Of a stretch of 64,000 nucleotides of DNA, positions 56,301-64,000 are shown piece after piece. Each line of letters begins with the position of its first letter. Position 1 is the first letter of the stretch. The position numbers and the translations under genes are program-made. Under the pieces are notes generated by a model. The model was given only the letters and a program-made list of their open reading frames with translations. It had not been told where the DNA came from and searched no databases. This DNA comes from Acidobacteriota bacterium (lineage in GTDB: Bacteria; Acidobacteriota; Thermoanaerobaculia; Multivoradales; J023), in the NCBI GenBank assembly GCA_029263315.1, contig JAJCXR010000020.1:33649-97648 (forward strand), in the 5' to 3' direction.

Positions 56301-58689
56301 CTGCCCATCCCTCCGGCATCGGCACCCATGGGAGGAGCCAAGCGAGGATCTGCCAGTCGCCTCGTACCCAGCGGTGTTGGCGTCGGGCGTGCGCCAGCAC
56401 GTTGGCCGGATAGTCGTCGACCAACTCGACGTCGGAGACCAGGGCGGTGCGGGCGTGCAGCCCCTCGAAGAGATCGTGCGAGAGCAGGGCATTTTCGGGC
56501 ACCCGTTGACCCACCGTGGCCTGGAAAGCGTCGACATCGTAAAGACCCTTGCCGGTGAAGCTGCCGGTGCTGAAGAGGTCTTGGTAGGTGTCGGAGACCG
56601 CCGTGGTGTAAGGATCGACCCCGGTGTGGCCGGCATAGATCCGTGCGAAGAGGGAACCCGCGGCGCTCGCCAAGTTGATGCTGACGCGGGGCTGGAGAAT
56701 GCCGTAGCCCTCGGTGACCCGGCCCGATCGGGTGTCGACCCGCGGACGATTGAGCGGATGCTCGAGGATCGCGATCAAAGTGCGTGCGACGTCACGGGGC
56801 AGGCGGGTGTCGGCGTCGAGGGTGAGCACGTAGCGCACCGAGGGCAGGATCGAAAGCTCTCCGATCTCGACCGCAAAGCCGCTCTTGTCGTCGCGGCGCA
56901 ACCGCAGGTTGAGCTCCTCGAGCTTGCCCCGTTTGCGCTCCCAACCCATGAACACCCCTTCTTTGGGATTCCATCGGCGGGCCCGGTGGAACAGGAAAAA
57001 ACGATCGTTGCCTTCGGCCCTATGGCGCCGGTTGAGCGCTTCGACCCCGGACACTGCGGCGCTCAATATGTCGTCATCGCCGACCACCGTGAGGGTCCGA
57101 GCATCCTTGAAGTCACCCAGCAGCGCGAAGTGGATGTGAGGGTCGAGGTTGCCCAGCGCCTGCACTTCGAGATGGGACAGCAGTCGCTCGACTTCGGCGA
57201 CGGAACCGAGCAACGCCGGCACGACCACCAAGGTGCGGGCACATTCTGGAATCCCGTCGCGGAAATCGAGGCGAGGGAGCCGACGCGGAGGCACCCACGC
57301 GGCGACCACCCGCTGGACGATCGATCCGGCGAGCTCGCTGGCTGGGATCAAGGCCAGCAGGGCTGCGACCACGGCCAGCCCCAACCCCGTCGTCGTGGCG
57401 ACGCCCGCCCCCGTGGCGCCAGCATAGGCGTAGGCGCAGAAGACGCCGAGATAGGTGAGCACGCCGAGGCTGACGAGGTACGCCGCGGTGGCCTGGGAAA
57501 AGATCCAACGCCGCATCCGCCCTAAGTACCCCTGGCGGTAGTGGACCTCACCCTCGAGCTGGCGCCGGCCGGCGCCGATCAGGTAATAACCGACGTGTGC
57601 CGTCTTGGCGCAGATACCGCTGTGCCCGGCGGCTCGGCGGGCGCTGTCGATGGTGCTCAGGGCGATCCGCACCTGCGCCTCGCCGCCGTGGGTTTGGGGG
57701 TCGGCCGCCGCGAGATCTTCCAGCGCGTGGCGGTAGCGGTCGCGGCCGGCGAAATCCATGCGCGGGTAGATTCCGGCCGGGTCCAGACGCAAAATCTCCT
57801 CCACGGGGCTCACCTGCTCGACAAATCGACTCCAATCGTAGGTGCCGCAAAAGCGCAGACTGGTCACCGTGTTGCCGGTGGCGACCTGGCCGGAGGCTTG
57901 GTGCCGATGCTCGGTCCGCACCACTTCCTCGGGCGTTGTTTCGCCGACGGCGAGGGCCCGATCGACCGCGGCGGCGAGGGGGGAAACCCGCGGGTCGTAC
58001 TCGCGCATGCGCTGCCGCAGCTGCGCCACAAAGGCGTTCGGCAACGGCTCGGGCAGATCGCCGAGGGGCTCGCCTCGTTCCAGCCGTGCGAGCATGGCAT
58101 CGGCCTCCGAGCGTGCTGCACGGGCAAAAAGAATGTCGTCGCTCAAGGCTCTCAGGTTCTCGAGCAGGGCCAATTTGAGCAGACTGGGCCAGGCCCAGAG
58201 CTCGCCGATGGAGAGCGGCGCCACGGTTTGGAAGGCGAAGACGAAGCGGGTCAGTCGCTCGCCGTCGATCCGGCCATCGCCGTGGCAAATCAGCTCGAGC
58301 GCCAGGGCGTGGATGCGCGCCTGCCCCGTGCTGACGCCGGTCGCAAGCCTGGGCAGCGTCCGGTAATAGAGCCGTGGGAGGTCTTGGCGCACGGCGCGCG
58401 CCTCGGCCTTGACCAGGTGGTAGTTGTCGAGCAACCACTCGGCGGCCGGCGCCACCGAGACGCCGCGATGGACATCATCAGCCAAGGCGCGATACGCGGC
58501 GTCGAGAAGGCGCAAATTGGCATCCAGCCGCGGCAGCACGTCGTGCCGCCTCGCCCGCGTGCCAGGCGGCAGGGTCGAGACCAGGGCCAGCCGCTTCGCC
58601 AACTCTTCGAGACTCTCGAGGCTCAACAGCTCGTTGGCGTCGGGCGCGGAGGCATCCAGACGCCGGTTGCTGTTCAGCGAGATCGACAA
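50302..58689 (-). CDS. Cyclic beta-1,2-glucan synthase-type multi-domain protein
   Basis: 2795 residues, typical for NdvB/ChvB-like enzymes. The N-terminal domain has [21 protein letters not shown]. Membrane helices flank a GT84-type glycosyltransferase (about 480-720; [22 protein letters not shown]). More TM helices lie at about 830-1010 and a glucoamylase-like domain at about 1050-1500. Two GH94 sugar-binding beta sandwiches precede a C-terminal GH94 phosphorylase module ([24 protein letters not shown] with the general-acid Asp near 2465). It makes cyclic beta-1,2-glucan from UDP-glucose for the periplasm, where it acts in osmotic adaptation. Operator pair 5 is 60-100 nt upstream. No exporter (NdvA) gene is in the window. 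Confidence 0.92.
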   Translation of the reverse strand: MSISLNSNRRLDASAPDANELLSLESLEELAKRLALVSTLPPGTRARRHDVLPRLDANLRLLDAAYRALADDVHRGVSVAPAAEWLLDNYHLVKAEARAVRQDLPRLYYRTLPRLATGVSTGQARIHALALELICHGDGRIDGERLTRFVFAFQTVAPLSIGELWAWPSLLKLALLENLRALSDDILFARAARSEADAMLARLERGEPLGDLPEPLPNAFVAQLRQRMREYDPRVSPLAAAVDRALAVGETTPEEVVRTEHRHQASGQVATGNTVTSLRFCGTYDWSRFVEQVSPVEEILRLDPAGIYPRMDFAGRDRYRHALEDLAAADPQTHGGEAQVRIALSTIDSARRAAGHSGICAKTAHVGYYLIGAGRRQLEGEVHYRQGYLGRMRRWIFSQATAAYLVSLGVLTYLGVFCAYAYAGATGAGVATTTGLGLAVVAALLALIPASELAGSIVQRVVAAWVPPRRLPRLDFRDGIPECARTLVVVPALLGSVAEVERLLSHLEVQALGNLDPHIHFALLGDFKDARTLTVVGDDDILSAAVSGVEALNRRHRAEGNDRFFLFHRARRWNPKEGVFMGWERKRGKLEELNLRLRRDDKSGFAVEIGELSILPSVRYVLTLDADTRLPRDVARTLIAILEHPLNRPRVDTRSGRVTEGYGILQPRVSINLASAAGSLFARIYAGHTGVDPYTTAVSDTYQDLFSTGSFTGKGLYDVDAFQATVGQRVPENALLSHDLFEGLHARTALVSDVELVDDYPANVLAHARRQHRWVRGDWQILAWLLPWVPMPEGWAENRLPLISQWKIFDNLRRSLVAPSLLVYFAAAWTVLPGRPVVWTLGGLAVVAFPFITALLGLLRRRPAHQRTRVHLRGIVGELSTAFGRALLSLVFLPFHAFETVHAIVLTLVRLVITHRRLLEWETAAAQGARAADQMRRGVSSFYVEMMASPIVAAALLVVTGLLHPDALPVALPLIALWLAAPAVAYWISRPTVPRREELSEDDRQLLFSLGRKTWAYFETLTGPEDHWLPPDNIQEGRVPVVAHRTSPTNIGMGLLSTLAAHDLGLLPAMEMVDRLDHTLTTVEGLERHQGHLLNWYDTQTLAPMLPHYVSTVDSGNLAGALLVIAAGSRQLADRLGAERADLVLRLGDLAERALALADGMNFAFLYDRRRQLFTIGYRLADIGGPGRADSSYYDLLASEARLASFFAIAKGDVPQSHWFHLGRLVVSVRGVPTLVSWSATMFEYLMPLLLMRTSAGTLLDQSCRMAVQRQIHYGRERGVPWGISESAYDLVDRLGNYQYKEFGAPGLGLKRGLADELVVAPYATALAALVDPVEAVRNLRRLAAEGAEGELGFYDAIDYTVRKPSETGDSNGYPEALPSGPVRSASGVVVKTHMAHHQGMTLVAIANVLLGDLMVERFHADPRIQATELLLQERIPRQAPVIEPRPAEQTRTDLPALVRAPRRLRSPHTPSPRAQILSNGSYVAIVTNAGGGTSFCGGRAVTRWRQDPTRDPGSQFVYLRDVHSGAFWSAAYQPTGREPESYLVEFLGDKAVFERLDHGIATRLEIAVSPGDDAEVRRLSVTNHSERPREIELTSFVELALGPLADDVANPSLNKLFIETEWIAASTALLAHRRPRSVHDPTPVAYHVLSLSGAIQAQVEWETDRMRFLGRGRGPDDPVAMDGRALSGTTGAVLDPILSLRLRLRLAPGGLARVSFTTGLANDGTSARSCAQKYHDEGVANRVFALAFTQAQVARRHLGISAQQSQLFERLGSRVFFSDASLRADAATLASNTLGQAGLWRFGISGDLPIVLVCVREPEDLPLLRLVLSAHEHWRLGGLRSDVVILDEHSASYRATMGEQLAQLIDGGPWSAWKGQPGGVFSLAAETLSEAEKILLKSVARAILIGDRGTLLQQLNRASAESSEPWTQPMEPARTPVDRSQDDRSPDARASEPPLEPPPLMLENGLGGFSRDGCEYVVVLDGDHETPLPWINVLANRRFGSIITSSGSAHTWSENSRENRLTPFANDSVSDPTSEAIFLRDEADGTLWGATPAPLRRTPSSPRWLVRHGAGVTRFAHLAHGIEHQLAVFVACDEPVKLSILTLTNRSDRQRRLGLFAYNEWSLGPPSADGARFVATELDAETGAVLARHLYGARRERVAFAALAGAPLLSATGDRRRFLGRNGTLARAVGLRRPRLGERFGAGLDPCAALQTTIDLEPGATRRLVFVLGQGRDAAQAQALLRRFTGQDGSGSAAAEAELVRVEEFWQSTLGAVRVTTPDDSFDTLVNGWLIYQDLACRLWARSGYSQASGAYGFRDQLQDVLALQLTRPDLTRAHLLRAAARQFVEGDVQHWWLPTDDQAENDQADAETGGGQGIRTRCSDDLLWLPYAVAEYVKTTDDLDLLDERVPFLEAPAVPAGEAEIFGRPTVAAETGTIFEHCVRAIDRGLTAGAHGLPLIGSCDWNDGYNNVGAEGRGESLFVGWFLHAVLAAFIPLCETRGDASRAVRYRAEGERLGNMLEQGWDGEWYRRAYFDDGTPLGSSQNDEGMIDSVAQTWAVLSGAAPRRRAERAMGAVRAHLVRRSSEVILLLTPPFDHTALEPGYIKGYIPGLRENGGQYTHAAAWVVLALTRLGSGDEAAELFHMLNPINHARSQSQVERYKTEPYAVAGDVYDHPAHRGRGGWTWYTGAAGWLYRVAIEGILGLERRGQTFTMKPCIPSSWPRFSIEWRFGKTPYTIVVENPERQCCGVKSIELDGQAIDPPQDTGPTAESVPIPLVDDGQAHSVRIVLGATTTA

Positions 58690-58746
58690 GATCTATTCTT
58701 TCCTAACATGCTTCGAGCCTAGTCGGACGGCCGCGGGCAGTGAAGC

Positions 58747-58790
58747 GTGCTTTCTACGCAGACCGACAGCGGCGCCTGAGTAGAAACTGC
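58747..58790 (-). promoter_or_regulatory. Paired inverted operator 5, upstream of the glucan synthase gene
   Basis: GTGCTTTCTAC (58747-58757) and GTAGAAACTGC (58780-58790), 22 nt between; centre about 80 nt before the ATG at 58689. Orientation matches the other four pairs. Confidence 0.6.
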
Positions 58791-59367
58791 TCAGAAGCGA
58801 CAAGTTGGTTCTCGTCTCGGACATCCTCCGGCAGGTCGACGACGGCCCGGTCGCCATCCGCTTCTCAACCGGGATCGGACGTCGCTGCGGAAGCCGTCGT
58901 CACCAATTTCGAGCCAGCTCCGCAGGTCAAGCCTCACTCCCCTCGCCTCAAAACATTTAGACAGCCGGTTAGAACCTAGGGTTATTGTCTTTCTGACCCT
59001 TTGCACCCCACCTTCCAGTTGTCACCCATGTCATTTCGACCCCCGGTCAATTGCATCTCAATCGAGAGGTCTTGAGATGGAAGGCTACTCCAGGACACTC
59101 AATTGACAAGGCGGGTTCCGTCACCGCCGCCGAACTAGACTTTCTGTGATTTTTCCCTGGCCTCCGAAAAATCAAAAATCACAACCATCCTGGCCAATTC
59201 GTCTTTCAAGTAGACGCGAAGAATCATCTCCTCCACTGCTGATCTCCTAACTGAGCCTGAGGCTATAGTTCTCGACAACTCCTGCTCAGCTTCTGAAGCT
59301 CTTCGCTCGACGGCCAAAAACGGCCACCCAACGATTCTCGAAGCGATGAAGCTCTTCAGGAGACTCT
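58791..59367. other. Intergenic stretch between glucan synthase and sigma factor
   Basis: About 580 nt without a convincing gene. A minus-strand frame at 59135-59317 (60 residues, ending EMILRVYLKDELARMVVIFDFSEAREKSQ) looks protein-like in its second half but has no ribosome site. The divergent promoters of both neighbours must be here; operator pair 5 marks one. Confidence 0.35.
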
Positions 59368-60012
59368 ATGGGCTCGAAGAGGACTCCAAAGCCCGAAGGG
59401 TTGCGGGCACGGAATATCCCTTGGGACGAAGTCTGGCGACAGCATGGGCCGGAGATTCGCCGCAAGTGCCTGCGATGGATGTCCGGACAAGTGGACCGCG
59501 GTGAAGAAGCCTACAGTCGCGCTGGCATCCTAGCTTGGCAAAAATATTCGGCCCATCAGGAACCTATTCTCGAACCCGGCGCATGGCTCCACCGACTGGC
59601 CTACCATGTGTGTATCGACCTCCATCGGGAAAGCAAAAGAGAGCCAGATATCGAAGTGATGGATGCAGAGCGTTATGAGGCGAAGTCTCCCCTGTGGGGC
59701 AACGGACCGACCAATCCCGAGCGCGCCGTGATCTCCTCAGAGATGTTTCGACTGGCCAAGACCTCGATCGAGTCCCTACCCCCTAAGCTGCGCATCGTGA
59801 TGCGGTTATTGCTCTCCGACGATTCGTCGTATCGCGAGATGGCCCATCACCTCGGCATCTCCCAAGCGGCTCTGCGCAAGAGGATTCAAGAAGCCCGCAG
59901 GAGGCTACGGCACAAGCTGTCCAAGGCTCCTATCACCAGCTACCCAAATCGCCGCAGCCATGCTCACCGCCATGGCGCCTCCCACAGCTTGCCGCCCAAG
60001 GGCTCTCGATAG
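59368..60012 (+). CDS. ECF-like sigma-70 family factor
   Basis: 214 residues; AGGAG 6 nt before ATG. Region 2: WDEVWRQHGPEIRRKCLRWMSGQVDRGEEAYSRAGILAWQKYS and PGAWLHRLAYHVCIDLHRESKRE. Region 4: IESLPPKLRIVMRLLLSDDSSYREMAHHLGISQAALRKRIQEARRRLR. It differs from the two TIGR02999-like factors (region 2 lacks the LEPTALVHE signature) and has a basic, His/Ser-rich tail. No kinase or anti-sigma gene adjoins; the next gene downstream is convergent. Confidence 0.82.
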   Translation: MGSKRTPKPEGLRARNIPWDEVWRQHGPEIRRKCLRWMSGQVDRGEEAYSRAGILAWQKYSAHQEPILEPGAWLHRLAYHVCIDLHRESKREPDIEVMDAERYEAKSPLWGNGPTNPERAVISSEMFRLAKTSIESLPPKLRIVMRLLLSDDSSYREMAHHLGISQAALRKRIQEARRRLRHKLSKAPITSYPNRRSHAHRHGASHSLPPKGSR

Positions 60013-60156
60013 ATCCGCTGCCCAACGATCGCTCTTCAGAACGCCATTCTCTTAGCGCCAAAGGTGACGACGGCCCGCGGGGCCCACGACGTCGAATGTT
60101 CTGGTGTCTGCGCCTTCCACGATCATCGGACGCAACAATCGGTGACAGCGCTCAAA

Positions 60157-60191
60157 AGCCCCTCGGGTCCCACAGGGGACCACGAGGGGCT
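60157..60191 (-). terminator. Intrinsic terminator of the neprosin-like gene
   Basis: A stem of about 14 bp: AGCCCCTCG-GTCCC (from 60157) against GGGAC-CGAGGGGCT (to 60191) with a short loop and small bulges, followed on the minus strand by TTTTG (complement of 60154-60157). It lies 33 nt after the stop of the gene at 60224 and can serve the convergent sigma gene as well. Confidence 0.75.
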
Positions 60192-60223
60192 CTTTCCCTC
60201 CCCATTGGAGGTTGATCTCTCGC

Positions 60224-61579
60224 TCAGCTGGGAGGACACCGCGGTCCGCCGAAGTAGAAATGCGTCCCCCAGTCGCTCCCAGGCCCATTGGTGAGATCGA
60301 TGGTATAGCACCTCACGTCGGTTTGATCCGGCGTCAAATTGGCGTCGCCGCTGCCACCGGCAGCGGGATACACCTCGACGTTGCGTTGATAGGCCGCGTG
60401 CTGCCAGCCGTTGGCGGCAAACTCGCCACTTCCCATCTGGAGCGAAACTGGCTCGCCCGTCGTTTCGCCAATGAAATGGACCTGCGTAGCATGGGTGGCC
60501 AACTGGCCCTTGCCGAAGAGGGCCTTCGGATAGTAACCGACGGCCGTCGTGGAGTCGTCGGCCGACAGGTACAGCCACCAGTCGCCGCTGCTGGCATGGC
60601 GCTGCCAGGCCATGGTGAAACTCCTCTGCTCTCCGCCGGTGACACTGTAACGATCAAATCCTCGGCCCAAGACCCAGGAATGACTCAGTTGGACAAATCC
60701 CGCACAATCCAGGTTATAGCAACCATTGGTATAGCCCTGAGATGTCCAGAAGATAAACAACACGGCGTTATTGGTGTTGAACTTCTGAGGGTAGACCTGC
60801 CACCCTCCCTCCACCGTTTGCCGGTCCGAGCCACTGCCACCGGCATAACCCTGCTGCGAAAGCGACATCTGATTCTGCGCCACCGTCGGACTCCAAAGAT
60901 TCAGCACAGAGCTACCGCCCACCGCATCGATCGCCTGAAAAGAGTTGGCGTAGCGATGCGTCGCAGCCAATACCCGTTGCCCCCCGGGATCAGTCTGGAG
61001 ACCCGGCAGCGGACCCTTGCGAAGAAACCCCTCGAGGCTGTCGAAGCGCGCCAAAACCTGCAGGTCGACGCGCCGCATGGGTATTGTTCCGGGCTGGCAA
61101 TACCGCTCATTGCCGAGCTCGTCCCGGTCCCCTGGACGCAACCTATTGCTGCTCCCCTGATCGGCTCGCGACGACGGCGTCGCATGAGCCCTCAGCAACG
61201 ACGGCGGAGGAGGAGGCGCCTGCGACTGCACTTTATGGCCGCGCAAGAGCGGTGACGCCAAGGAAGGTTGCTGCTCCACCGGTAGGCAATCCACCGGATG
61301 GTCGTCGATGTCGAGAAAACTGTGCATCGCGGTCGTCCCGGCGTAGAGGGAAAGCACATGTCGTTTCATGGCATTGAACGAGGCGGCCGACAGAGTGCCT
61401 TGCGTTGCCAGGTAGGTGGCGTGATCCGCCGCTGCGGTCTCTTCCAAGAAGTCCGAAAGCTGTAACATCCTCGAGCCATCCGCCGGCTCCGCTAGCGGAG
61501 GCTCGTCGAGCCCCGAGCAGGCGACGGTGAAACAGAGGGCCAAGAGAATCGAAAATCTCACGATGCGTTGCCCATACAT
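60224..61579 (-). CDS. Secreted neprosin-type glutamic prolyl endopeptidase
   Basis: 451 residues from the ATG at 61579 (AAGGAGAT upstream). Signal with FSILLALCFTVACSG (possible lipobox). A helical prodomain-like segment (SDFLEETAAADHATYLATQG) and a Pro-rich linker precede a neprosin (DUF239) domain: FQAIDAVGGSSVLNLWSPTV, TVEGGWQVYPQKF with candidate catalytic Glu257, YTNGCYNLDCAGFVQ, DWWLYLSADDSTTAVGYYPKALF, VHFIGETTG with Glu372, and MGSGEF. Neprosins are plant and bacterial proteases that cut after Pro; both expected glutamates are present. Exported or surface-anchored. A clear terminator follows. Confidence 0.85.
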   Translation of the reverse strand: MYGQRIVRFSILLALCFTVACSGLDEPPLAEPADGSRMLQLSDFLEETAAADHATYLATQGTLSAASFNAMKRHVLSLYAGTTAMHSFLDIDDHPVDCLPVEQQPSLASPLLRGHKVQSQAPPPPPSLLRAHATPSSRADQGSSNRLRPGDRDELGNERYCQPGTIPMRRVDLQVLARFDSLEGFLRKGPLPGLQTDPGGQRVLAATHRYANSFQAIDAVGGSSVLNLWSPTVAQNQMSLSQQGYAGGSGSDRQTVEGGWQVYPQKFNTNNAVLFIFWTSQGYTNGCYNLDCAGFVQLSHSWVLGRGFDRYSVTGGEQRSFTMAWQRHASSGDWWLYLSADDSTTAVGYYPKALFGKGQLATHATQVHFIGETTGEPVSLQMGSGEFAANGWQHAAYQRNVEVYPAAGGSGDANLTPDQTDVRCYTIDLTNGPGSDWGTHFYFGGPRCPPS

Positions 61580-61715
61580 TGCAATCTCCTTGCTGTTTTG
61601 TGAGCTCACGTGACGGCCGAAGCCGTCCGCGCAGCGCCCCCCGTTCGCCGGCTCGAGAGCCACAGTCGAGGGGACTGAAAACCTCTTCTATCTATCGATG
61701 GAATGCGTGAATCAA

Positions 61716-62576
61716 TCAGCCGTCAGCGTCGATGAGAAGCGGCACAATGTTCTCATTTGAGGGCACCGTCCGAGCCCAGCTGAAGTTCCCCCACTGCCAG
61801 CCATCAATGACGTCGAAGGTGACGTTTCGACCCATCGTGGCGTCCATCTCGACGAGGAGTCCCGGGCTGACCGCAGACTTCTCGAGCGCTCTGGCATGGA
61901 CGGTATTCAAGGTGCTCAAGGAACCTTCGACCACCGTGCCGGCAGGAACGTTCGCTGTGGCGAAGGCCAGGAGAATCCGTTCGCGCGGTTCGAAACTGTC
62001 GAGAAAACCTGGAAAGAGCGGAAAGGCACAATAAGGCCGAGTCTCGCCTCCGACCTCCTCAGCCACACCCACCGTAAAGCGTTGAGTCGCCATACTTTGG
62101 ATCGACACGGATAGCACAGGCCCGCCGTTGAGAACCGCACCGGTCCCCGTGGAATCGATCTGCCAAATCTGTCCGAGGCCGAGACCTCGCAACGCCCCAA
62201 CATCGATGCGCTGCCCGTTGGCGATGGCACTCGACGAAGAGTACCCGGCCAAGCCAGTGCCCCAAGCGACAACCGTTTGCAGGGAGTAGCCCTGGCGACT
62301 GAACCAAATGAGGGGGCGTCCTGCCAGATCTGAGCTTCCGACCGCCTTGAAGCCAAACAGCGAAAAACCACCGGCCAACAGGGCACTGACCGTCTCAGCG
62401 TCCATGGTGATGGTGATCATCGACTGGGTCGCCATCGGTGGGCTCCACCGCCCCTTGTCGCCGCTCTCGAAATCATCTCGAAAGATCAACGGGTCCTGGG
62501 CCATGGACCAAAACACCATCGAACCCAGCAGCAAGCTGCAAGCCATGAATCGCTGGATCGACGGTCGTCTCCACAT
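61716..62576 (-). CDS. Exported beta-rich protein, paralogue of the gene at 62760
   Basis: 286 residues. The first Met gives an n-region MWRRPSIQRF and hydrophobic core ACSLLLGSMVFWSMA; the ATG at 62546 is a weaker alternative. After a linker FRDDFESGD, a motif common at the N-termini of secreted proteins of this kind of genome, comes a 220-residue beta domain: LLAGGFSLFGFKAVGSS, GQIWQIDSTGTGAVLNGGP, PYCAFPLFPGF, RILLAFATANVPAGTVVEG and WQWGNFSWARTVPSNENIVPLLI. Order and spacing match the protein at 62760. Family function unknown to me. It is 136 nt upstream of the neprosin gene on the same strand. Confidence 0.7.
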   Translation of the reverse strand: MWRRPSIQRFMACSLLLGSMVFWSMAQDPLIFRDDFESGDKGRWSPPMATQSMITITMDAETVSALLAGGFSLFGFKAVGSSDLAGRPLIWFSRQGYSLQTVVAWGTGLAGYSSSSAIANGQRIDVGALRGLGLGQIWQIDSTGTGAVLNGGPVLSVSIQSMATQRFTVGVAEEVGGETRPYCAFPLFPGFLDSFEPRERILLAFATANVPAGTVVEGSLSTLNTVHARALEKSAVSPGLLVEMDATMGRNVTFDVIDGWQWGNFSWARTVPSNENIVPLLIDADG

Positions 62577-62637
62577 CGAGCTCTCTCACGGTTTAGCCTG
62601 AGGTGAACTAGAAGTTTTTCCACCCATCACCGAAAAC

Positions 62638-62702
62638 GCCGCCCTGCCCTGCCCCTGCGACGGGACCGACAAAGAGTCTCGGGGGATGGCGGGCAGGGCG
62701 GC
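62638..62702 (-). repeat. 12-bp perfect inverted repeat
   Basis: GCCGCCCTGCCC (62638-62649) and GGGCAGGGCGGC (62691-62702), with a 41-nt spacer, between the two paralogous genes. Without a T-run, so a terminator role is only possible. Confidence 0.6.
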
Positions 62703-62716
62703 TTCGGGACTCAGAG

Positions 62717-62741
62717 CCTCGAGGCCCCAGAGGGCTCGAGG
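62717..62741 (-). terminator. Hairpin after the cytosolic paralogue gene
   Basis: CCTCGAG and CTCGAGG, with inner CCC/GGG, form a stem with one bulge and a four-base loop. It lies 19 nt after the stop at 62760 and next to the larger inverted repeat. It lacks a U-tract. Confidence 0.4.
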
Positions 62742-62759
62742 ACTCAGTAGCTCAGTGAC

Positions 62760-63503
62760 TCAGCGAGCCACCAGCGAAGAGCGACGGAAGCTGCCTTTGC
62801 GACCACTGCCGACGGCGGGCAGGTTGGGGTTGAAGGTGTCGTTCTCGATCAAGAACGGGACGATATTCGTCGAGGCTTGCAACTGCTGAGCCCAGCCGAA
62901 GTTGCCCCAAGACCAGGCATTGTTGATGTTGAAGGCCACCGCCCGCTGATTGGCACTGGTCAGATCGATCAAAATCGACGCCGTAAACGCCTGATAGATC
63001 ACCGTTCCAGTGTTGACTTGGTTGGTGGCGAACATCAGGAGCACTTTCTGGATCGGCGCGATGACATCGAGGCCATTACCATTGAGGGGGAAGGCACACA
63101 GGGAATTGAATTTACCGTCGGCGCCCTTCTGCGAGATACCGGTCGTCCAAGGTTTGCTGTCGGTGTTCAGAATCGAGATCGCGGTCTTCGGACCGCTGCT
63201 GACCACCGGGCCGGTCCCCACCTTGTTGACTTGCCAGGTCTGACCGAGATCGATCTTCGTATCGCCGCTCGCGACGATCGTTGTATTCTGAGAGATCTCG
63301 CTGTTGGACACGTAGGATTGGTATTCTTCGGTCCAATTCACCGACACCGTCGGCGCGAAGTTGTTGGTTTTGAACCACACGGTCGGCGCACCGCCGCCTT
63401 GAGACGTCTGCACGGCCTTGAAACCGTAGAGATAGAAGTTTTGGGCCACCAGGGCCTGGAGGGTCGGATCGTCGAGGGTAATGTTGACTTGATAGTCCGC
63501 CAT
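62760..63503 (-). CDS. Beta-rich hypothetical protein, non-exported paralogue
   Basis: 247 residues from the ATG at 63503 (AAGGAG 6 nt upstream). No signal peptide. MADYQVNITLDDPTLQALVAQNFYLYGFKAV, WFKTNNFAPTVSVNWTEEYQSYVS, IDLGQTWQVNKVGTGPVVSSGP, LCAFPLNGNGLDVIAPIQKVLLMFATNQVNTGTVIYQAF and AWSWGNFGWAQQLQASTNIVPFLIEND. This arrangement resembles a widely scattered family of 230-250-residue hypothetical proteins in bacteria and fungi, perhaps lectin- or carbohydrate-related (inference). The C-terminus is basic (GRKGSFRRSSLVAR). Confidence 0.75.
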   Translation of the reverse strand: MADYQVNITLDDPTLQALVAQNFYLYGFKAVQTSQGGGAPTVWFKTNNFAPTVSVNWTEEYQSYVSNSEISQNTTIVASGDTKIDLGQTWQVNKVGTGPVVSSGPKTAISILNTDSKPWTTGISQKGADGKFNSLCAFPLNGNGLDVIAPIQKVLLMFATNQVNTGTVIYQAFTASILIDLTSANQRAVAFNINNAWSWGNFGWAQQLQASTNIVPFLIENDTFNPNLPAVGSGRKGSFRRSSLVAR

Positions 63504-64000
63504 ATCAAACTCCTTATGAATCGTTGGGTTGCTACTTGTCCTTGCAATGGGTCTCCAACCGCTGACAGAAAAGATTCCTGTCACCCTGAGACCCACACCA
63601 CATTCAGATGCGAATTGGTGACCTGAACCTGGGCCGGGCGATCGACCCGACCGACGGGCTCACTTCCGCCTCCTTTCTCAAGAAATCATCCAAGATGTCT
63701 GATCAGACGGCCCATCACCGAACGTCTTCACGTTCCTTGCGGGCCGTCAATGTGAGGTCTCTTTAACCAGTAGACGCTCAGGACGATCGATCTGTGATTT
63801 CTTTTGAAAGAACTTTTTCGTACAGGGCGGAACCTCGAGAGCCGCTCGCACGGGCGCGTAGCAGCCTGTGGTGAAAGTGCTCCGCGAATGAGAGCGAGAG
63901 ATTTTTCGTCAGAACAAGGCGCAGAATTGCATGAATATTGGTGATCTTCAGAGATTCTGGAACACAGTTCTGGCGGAAAAGAGCCGCTCTCAACGCGGTC
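63504..64000. other. Right-edge stretch without a supported gene
   Basis: About 500 nt upstream of the gene at 62760. A small hairpin (TGACAG 63563-63568 / CTGTCA 63578-63583) lies about 60-80 nt before its start. A minus-strand frame 63778-63993 (71 residues) might be the 3' part of a gene running into the window from the right, but nothing in it is recognisable. Confidence 0.3.

Noticed and set aside
63778..63993. 71-residue minus-strand frame at the right edge
   Set aside because: No recognisable family, ribosome site or composition; it may be a fragment from outside, so it is not called as a gene.

Overview
The window is high-GC bacterial chromosome. The gene families suggest an Acidobacteriota-like organism, possibly of the Thermoanaerobaculia type. 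The pointers are two small sigma factors of the same ECF subfamily (one directly followed by a TPR-tailed Ser/Thr kinase), a 1412-residue double-kinase receptor, two CHAT proteases, secreted proteins with dockerin, Ig-like and PPC-like modules, and an IPTL-CTERM protein. This taxonomic reading is inference from family content; no rRNA or tRNA gene is visible.

0-8.5 kb: the 3' end of a CHAT protease gene, a subtilase-like exported protease 37 nt behind it, a secreted dockerin protein, a DRGH-like nuclease, an O6-alkylguanine methyltransferase (ogt) and a long 2-oxoglutarate/Fe(II) oxygenase. 8.5-19.7 kb is an accessory island. It starts with a visibly AT-richer four-gene cluster (4-TM protein; zinc ribbon-TM-TPR protein; 2-TM protein; CHAT caspase-like protease). 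It continues with wreckage of a DNA-restriction type locus: a DrmD-like SNF2 helicase pseudogene and the frameshifted tail of a DNA methyltransferase that ends in the same 28-nt sequence. After that come a DUF429 protein, small orphan genes and a DUF4344 metallopeptidase pseudogene.

19.7-39 kb is rich in signalling: an FHA-GAF-sigma54 activator, the double-kinase/cyclase-like/TPR receptor, a glycosyltransferase-sulfotransferase fusion, two ECF sigma factors (one with a duplicated 5' region 1.3 kb upstream), a second Ser/Thr kinase, two small lipoproteins and a GAF-like/nucleotidyltransferase fusion. groS-groL lies at 39-41 kb.

41.3-58.8 kb looks like a coherent stress or envelope regulon. 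A GAF-GAF histidine kinase and a NarL-type response regulator, a site-2 protease with CBS domains, a two-BON lipoprotein, an ice-binding-like IPTL-CTERM protein and a 2795-residue cyclic beta-1,2-glucan synthase all have, upstream, the same paired inverted motif. Each pair has the form G[CT]N2TTTCTAC, a 21-24 nt gap, then GTAGAAANYRC. I count five such pairs and regard this undescribed operator as the strongest new signal in the window. The adjacent NarL-type regulator is the obvious candidate binder.

59-64 kb: a further ECF-like sigma factor, a bacterial neprosin-type protease and two paralogous beta-rich proteins, one exported and one not. No CRISPR array, intact transposase or prophage module was seen.
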